From: Rhodospirillaceae bacterium
GTDB taxonomy: Bacteria; Pseudomonadota; Alphaproteobacteria; Rhodospirillales; UBA2165
Direction of reading: 5' to 3'
Length of the DNA stretch: 64,000 nt
Assembly (NCBI GenBank): GCA_947467145.1
Contig: CANIGJ010000007.1
Span: 95,424-159,423, forward strand
Shown here in pieces: positions 61,808 to 64,000 of this stretch. The translations under genes and the position numbers were made by a program. Positions within the stretch are counted from its first letter, which is position 1. Each line of letters begins with the position of its first letter. Below the pieces are notes generated by a model that saw only the letters and a program-made list of their open reading frames with translations, had not been told where the DNA came from and did not search any database.

Positions 61808-62211
61808 ACTTCCTGACGGCGCGAATTACGTCCCAAGGTGAGGAAGACGGTTTCTTCGACGAAAACCATCGAGTGATCGACCAGCGGCGGCGTGAAGAAC
61901 AGCTGGCCGGTGGTAACCGTGACCTTCTCGGGCTTCGCGTCACTGCCGGTCGGGCGGTGGTAATAGTCGATCTTGCCCGACACGACATAACAGAAATGCC
62001 AATCGCTCGTGTGATAATGGTTGGCGCGCACCGATCCCTTTTTCGAGGTGATCATCACGGCACTTTTCATATCGAGATCGACCAGCGGAACGATCTCGCC
62101 GCGATCGTCGCGATAGGCGAGATCGAGCGGCACCACGACGGTCTTCGGCCACAGTTTTTTTTCTTCTTCCGTCACCGGAGCGATATCGATCATACGAACT
62201 CCAAATTTCAC
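61762..62211 (-). CDS. Cupin-domain protein
   Basis: 149 residues. Single cupin barrel: VRANHYHTSDWHFCYVVSGKIDYYHRP with the metal-type His-X-His pattern HYH and a later His, and TVTTGQLFFTPPLVDHSMVFVEETVFLTLGR. No other domain. Function could be a dioxygenase, isomerase or sugar-binding; unknown. Overlaps cobK by 46 bases and lies 19 bases downstream of the TolC-like gene on the same strand. Confidence 0.83.
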   Translation of the reverse strand: MKFGVRMIDIAPVTEEEKKLWPKTVVVPLDLAYRDDRGEIVPLVDLDMKSAVMITSKKGSVRANHYHTSDWHFCYVVSGKIDYYHRPTGSDAKPEKVTVTTGQLFFTPPLVDHSMVFVEETVFLTLGRNSRRQEVYEADVVRIPPIETL

Positions 62212-62230
62212 ATACGGAATCGCGCGGACG

Positions 62231-63586
62231 TCAGCGTACCGCCATTACATGCTCGGGCGTCAGCCGACCCATCGATGCCAGAACGGCAAAAGCTGCGATA
62301 GTGAAATCGGCTTCCGCGGAGGCAGCTTCGCTCTGCGCGTTGAAGGCGTCCGTTTCGTAACGCAAGATATCGGTCAGCGAACGCGTACCGAGTTGACGTT
62401 CCTTGCGGGCAAGATCCAGGAACTCGCCCGCGATCTCCACCTGATTGCGCAGGAATTCGAGCCTGAGGCGCGTGGTCTCGAAGCGCGACCAAGCATCGCG
62501 CGCATTTTGTTCGGCGAGATCTTTGGTTTCACCTACGCGCTTTTCGGCAGCGCCCGCGGTTTCGTTCGCGGCCTTCAGTGTATTCACCGCCGTGAAACCC
62601 AAATTGAATGGGAAATTGAGCTCGACCTTGGCTGCGGTCTCGGTTTCATTTCCCGCCGTGCCGGCGACGTCGTGTTTATATTTCTTTTCGCCAACCAGAT
62701 TAATGGTTGGCGCGAAACCATCGGCGCGCGCCTTGGTCGCCGCTTCGCGCGTCACGGCTGCATCGGTCGAGGCTTTTTTGAGCGCGGGGTTTTCACGCAG
62801 GGCCACGAACACGGTGTCCTCGACATTGCCTGGCAGGTCGCTCATCGGCACCGCAGGCTTGGGCATGCTCTGCATGTTGATGACGTCGCGCTGAAACACC
62901 GCGCGATAAGCGTTGCGCGCCTGCATCAACTTGCCTTCGTTGTCGATGCGCCGCGCCTGTGCGCCGGACAATTGCTGCTTGGCCTGCAAAACGTCGCTCG
63001 ATAGGCCGGCGCCGCGCTGCACCAAAGTGTTTTCGATCTCGGCCTGCTTCTTGATGTTTTCTTCCGACTGCAGCGAGAATTGGACAACTTCGTTCGAACG
63101 CACGACGTTGATGTAGGCGGTCGCCGAACGCAGCAGGAGATCTTGCACCGCGGCCGTCAGTCCGTAGCGCGCCGCCTCGCGGCCCAACTCGCTTGAACGG
63201 ACCGTTGAATCGACCTTGCCGAAATCCCACAACAATTGCGTGACCGTCAGATCGGTCTGACGGGCCGCCATGGTGCTGTCCTTGCCTTCGCCGGGCTTGT
63301 TCATCTCCTGATGGCCGGCGCTGCTTCTGACATTCAGGTTGGGATACCAGCCGCCCAGCGCCGCGCTTGAGCGCTCGCCCGCCGCCACGAGGTCTGCTTC
63401 GGCTGCCTTAACTAAATTATGTGTTTGAAGAAGTTCAGGGATCAATTCGGCGAGGCTTTCCGCCGAGGCCAAAGACGGCGCAAAACCGAGCTGACACGCC
63501 AAGGCCACCGCCGCCACGAGCCTTAATGGTGCTCGTGCGCAGACCGATTCTCCCGCCAACCCCTTATTTTGACGAAATTCGTTCAC
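62231..63586 (-). CDS. TolC-like outer-membrane efflux protein
   Basis: 451 residues from GTG at 63586 (ribosome site AGGTGG); upstream ATG in the longer frame is not favoured. Signal peptide APLRLVAAVALACQLGFAPSLASA. OEP repeats: LVKAAEADLVAAGERSSAALGGWYPNLNVRSSAG, YINVVRSNEVVQFSLQSEENIKKQAEIENTLVQRGAGLSSDVLQAKQQLSGAQARRI and AGEFLDLARKERQLGTRSLTDILRYETDAFNAQSEAASAEADFTIAAFAVLASMG. No inner-membrane partners (MFP, RND or ABC) next to it. Alpha-helical tunnel for export of proteins or drugs. Confidence 0.9.
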   Translation of the reverse strand: MNEFRQNKGLAGESVCARAPLRLVAAVALACQLGFAPSLASAESLAELIPELLQTHNLVKAAEADLVAAGERSSAALGGWYPNLNVRSSAGHQEMNKPGEGKDSTMAARQTDLTVTQLLWDFGKVDSTVRSSELGREAARYGLTAAVQDLLLRSATAYINVVRSNEVVQFSLQSEENIKKQAEIENTLVQRGAGLSSDVLQAKQQLSGAQARRIDNEGKLMQARNAYRAVFQRDVINMQSMPKPAVPMSDLPGNVEDTVFVALRENPALKKASTDAAVTREAATKARADGFAPTINLVGEKKYKHDVAGTAGNETETAAKVELNFPFNLGFTAVNTLKAANETAGAAEKRVGETKDLAEQNARDAWSRFETTRLRLEFLRNQVEIAGEFLDLARKERQLGTRSLTDILRYETDAFNAQSEAASAEADFTIAAFAVLASMGRLTPEHVMAVR

Positions 63587-63854
63587 ATCCCACCTAGCGC
63601 GGGTGTAACAGGTTCTTCGTGAGTCATCAATTAAGGCCCTGAAACTCCCAGTTGTTTCGGTTCGCGCATAACGCATTGTGGTTTCCCGATACACCGCGAC
63701 GAGATTCTGGTCACATCCATGTGGTCCAACGCCTACTAATGTGTCAGTAACCGTTGCCCATCCGGGGACGGCTAAATACACGTAAAACAAGTATAAAATA
63801 CTAGTTTTTCGGGTGCTGCCGACGGGCGGCGCGGGACGAATTGGGGTACCGGGG
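63587..63854. other. Intergenic region between the TolC-like gene and the insertion sequence
   Basis: 268 bases with no gene, RNA or dyad I can support; AT-rich at 63780-63810 just before the insertion sequence. Confidence 0.45.
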
Positions 63855-64000
63855 TGATCTGCCCCCTTCAGAGTGGTCCATCTAATATTTTAGATTGGAC
63901 CCTGAAGGAGAAGACAAATGGGCAAGAGACACGGGCCTGAGGAGATTATCGGTAAGCTGCGCGAGGCCGAGATTATACTGGCGCAAGGCGGGACGACGGG
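63855..64000 (+). mobile_element. IS3-like insertion sequence, left end (cut by window edge)
   Basis: TGATCTGCCCCCTTCAGAGT starts the element in the style of IS3-family terminal inverted repeats (5' TG). A dyad GGTCCATCTAA...TTAGATTGGACC at 63875-63901 lies before an orfA-type reading frame. The right end is outside the window, so the element's size and flanking duplication cannot be checked. Confidence 0.75.
63918..64000 (+). CDS. IS3-family transposase OrfA, N-terminal part (cut by window edge)
   Basis: 27 codons visible from ATG at 63918, after GGAGAAG: MGKRHGPEEIIGKLREAEII then LAQGGTT. The pattern (E.II.KLREAE..LAQG) is that of HTH-bearing OrfA of IS3-family elements. Continues beyond the window. 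Confidence 0.85.
   Translation, partial: MGKRHGPEEIIGKLREAEIILAQGGTT

Overview
The window reads as chromosome from a GC-rich (by eye about 60%), aerobic, free-living alphaproteobacterium. Supporting signs are the gene order phoR-pstSCAB-phoU-phoB, a DUF1127 protein, a Mycobacterium/alphaproteobacterial-type AhpC-AhpD pair beside OxyR, a REP-like palindromic repeat with CGTCATG/CATGACG ends, and many Rieske oxygenases, LysR regulators and orphan solute-binding proteins. No rRNA, tRNA or CRISPR array was found. The only mobile DNA seen is the left end of an IS3-like insertion sequence at the right edge and one REP-like repeat.

Layout. 0-2.7 kb: a minus-strand operon of a family-5 solute-binding protein, a concanavalin-fold lectin-like protein and a truncated arylsulfotransferase, facing a LysR gene whose start codon lies in a perfect palindrome. 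2.7-9.6 kb: LysR, TlpA thioredoxin, beta-class GST, EttA, an SSS-type transporter and a di-haem peroxidase. 9.5-16.8 kb: the complete phosphate regulon core (phoR, pstS, pstC, pstA, pstB, phoU, phoB) with a three-repeat Pho box before pstS and a hairpin after it. 17-24.4 kb: DUF1127 protein, lipoprotein, GMC oxidoreductase, alpha/beta hydrolase, membrane adenylate cyclase with an adjacent single-domain cNMP receptor, and a glutaredoxin-DinB fusion.

24.4-61 kb looks like a long catabolic region built from repeated modules: four ICL/PEP-mutase family enzymes, three phthalate-dioxygenase-type Rieske oxygenases, three further family-5 solute-binding proteins, two more metabolic LysR regulators, a divergent LeuC/LeuD-like pair in an operon with two tandem lyases and a 5-formyl-THF cyclo-ligase fusion, an enoyl-CoA hydratase/enolase-superfamily/GST group, and a LigB-type extradiol dioxygenase next to the third Rieske oxygenase and a RidA protein. 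Within this region lie ahpC-ahpD with divergent oxyR, and a divergent gene pair of unknown function, each gene preceded by a Fur-like dyad.

61-64 kb: a solitary cobK, a cupin protein, a TolC-like outer-membrane protein and the insertion-sequence end.

How the genes fit together (inference): the binding proteins would capture organic acids or aromatic compounds, LysR proteins would sense them, Rieske and extradiol dioxygenases would hydroxylate and cleave rings, and the LeuCD-like hydratase with ICL/PEPM lyases would break down branched C4-C6 acids. No oxygenase reductase and no ABC permease or ATPase for these binding proteins lies in the window, so they must use partners encoded elsewhere or be regulated independently.
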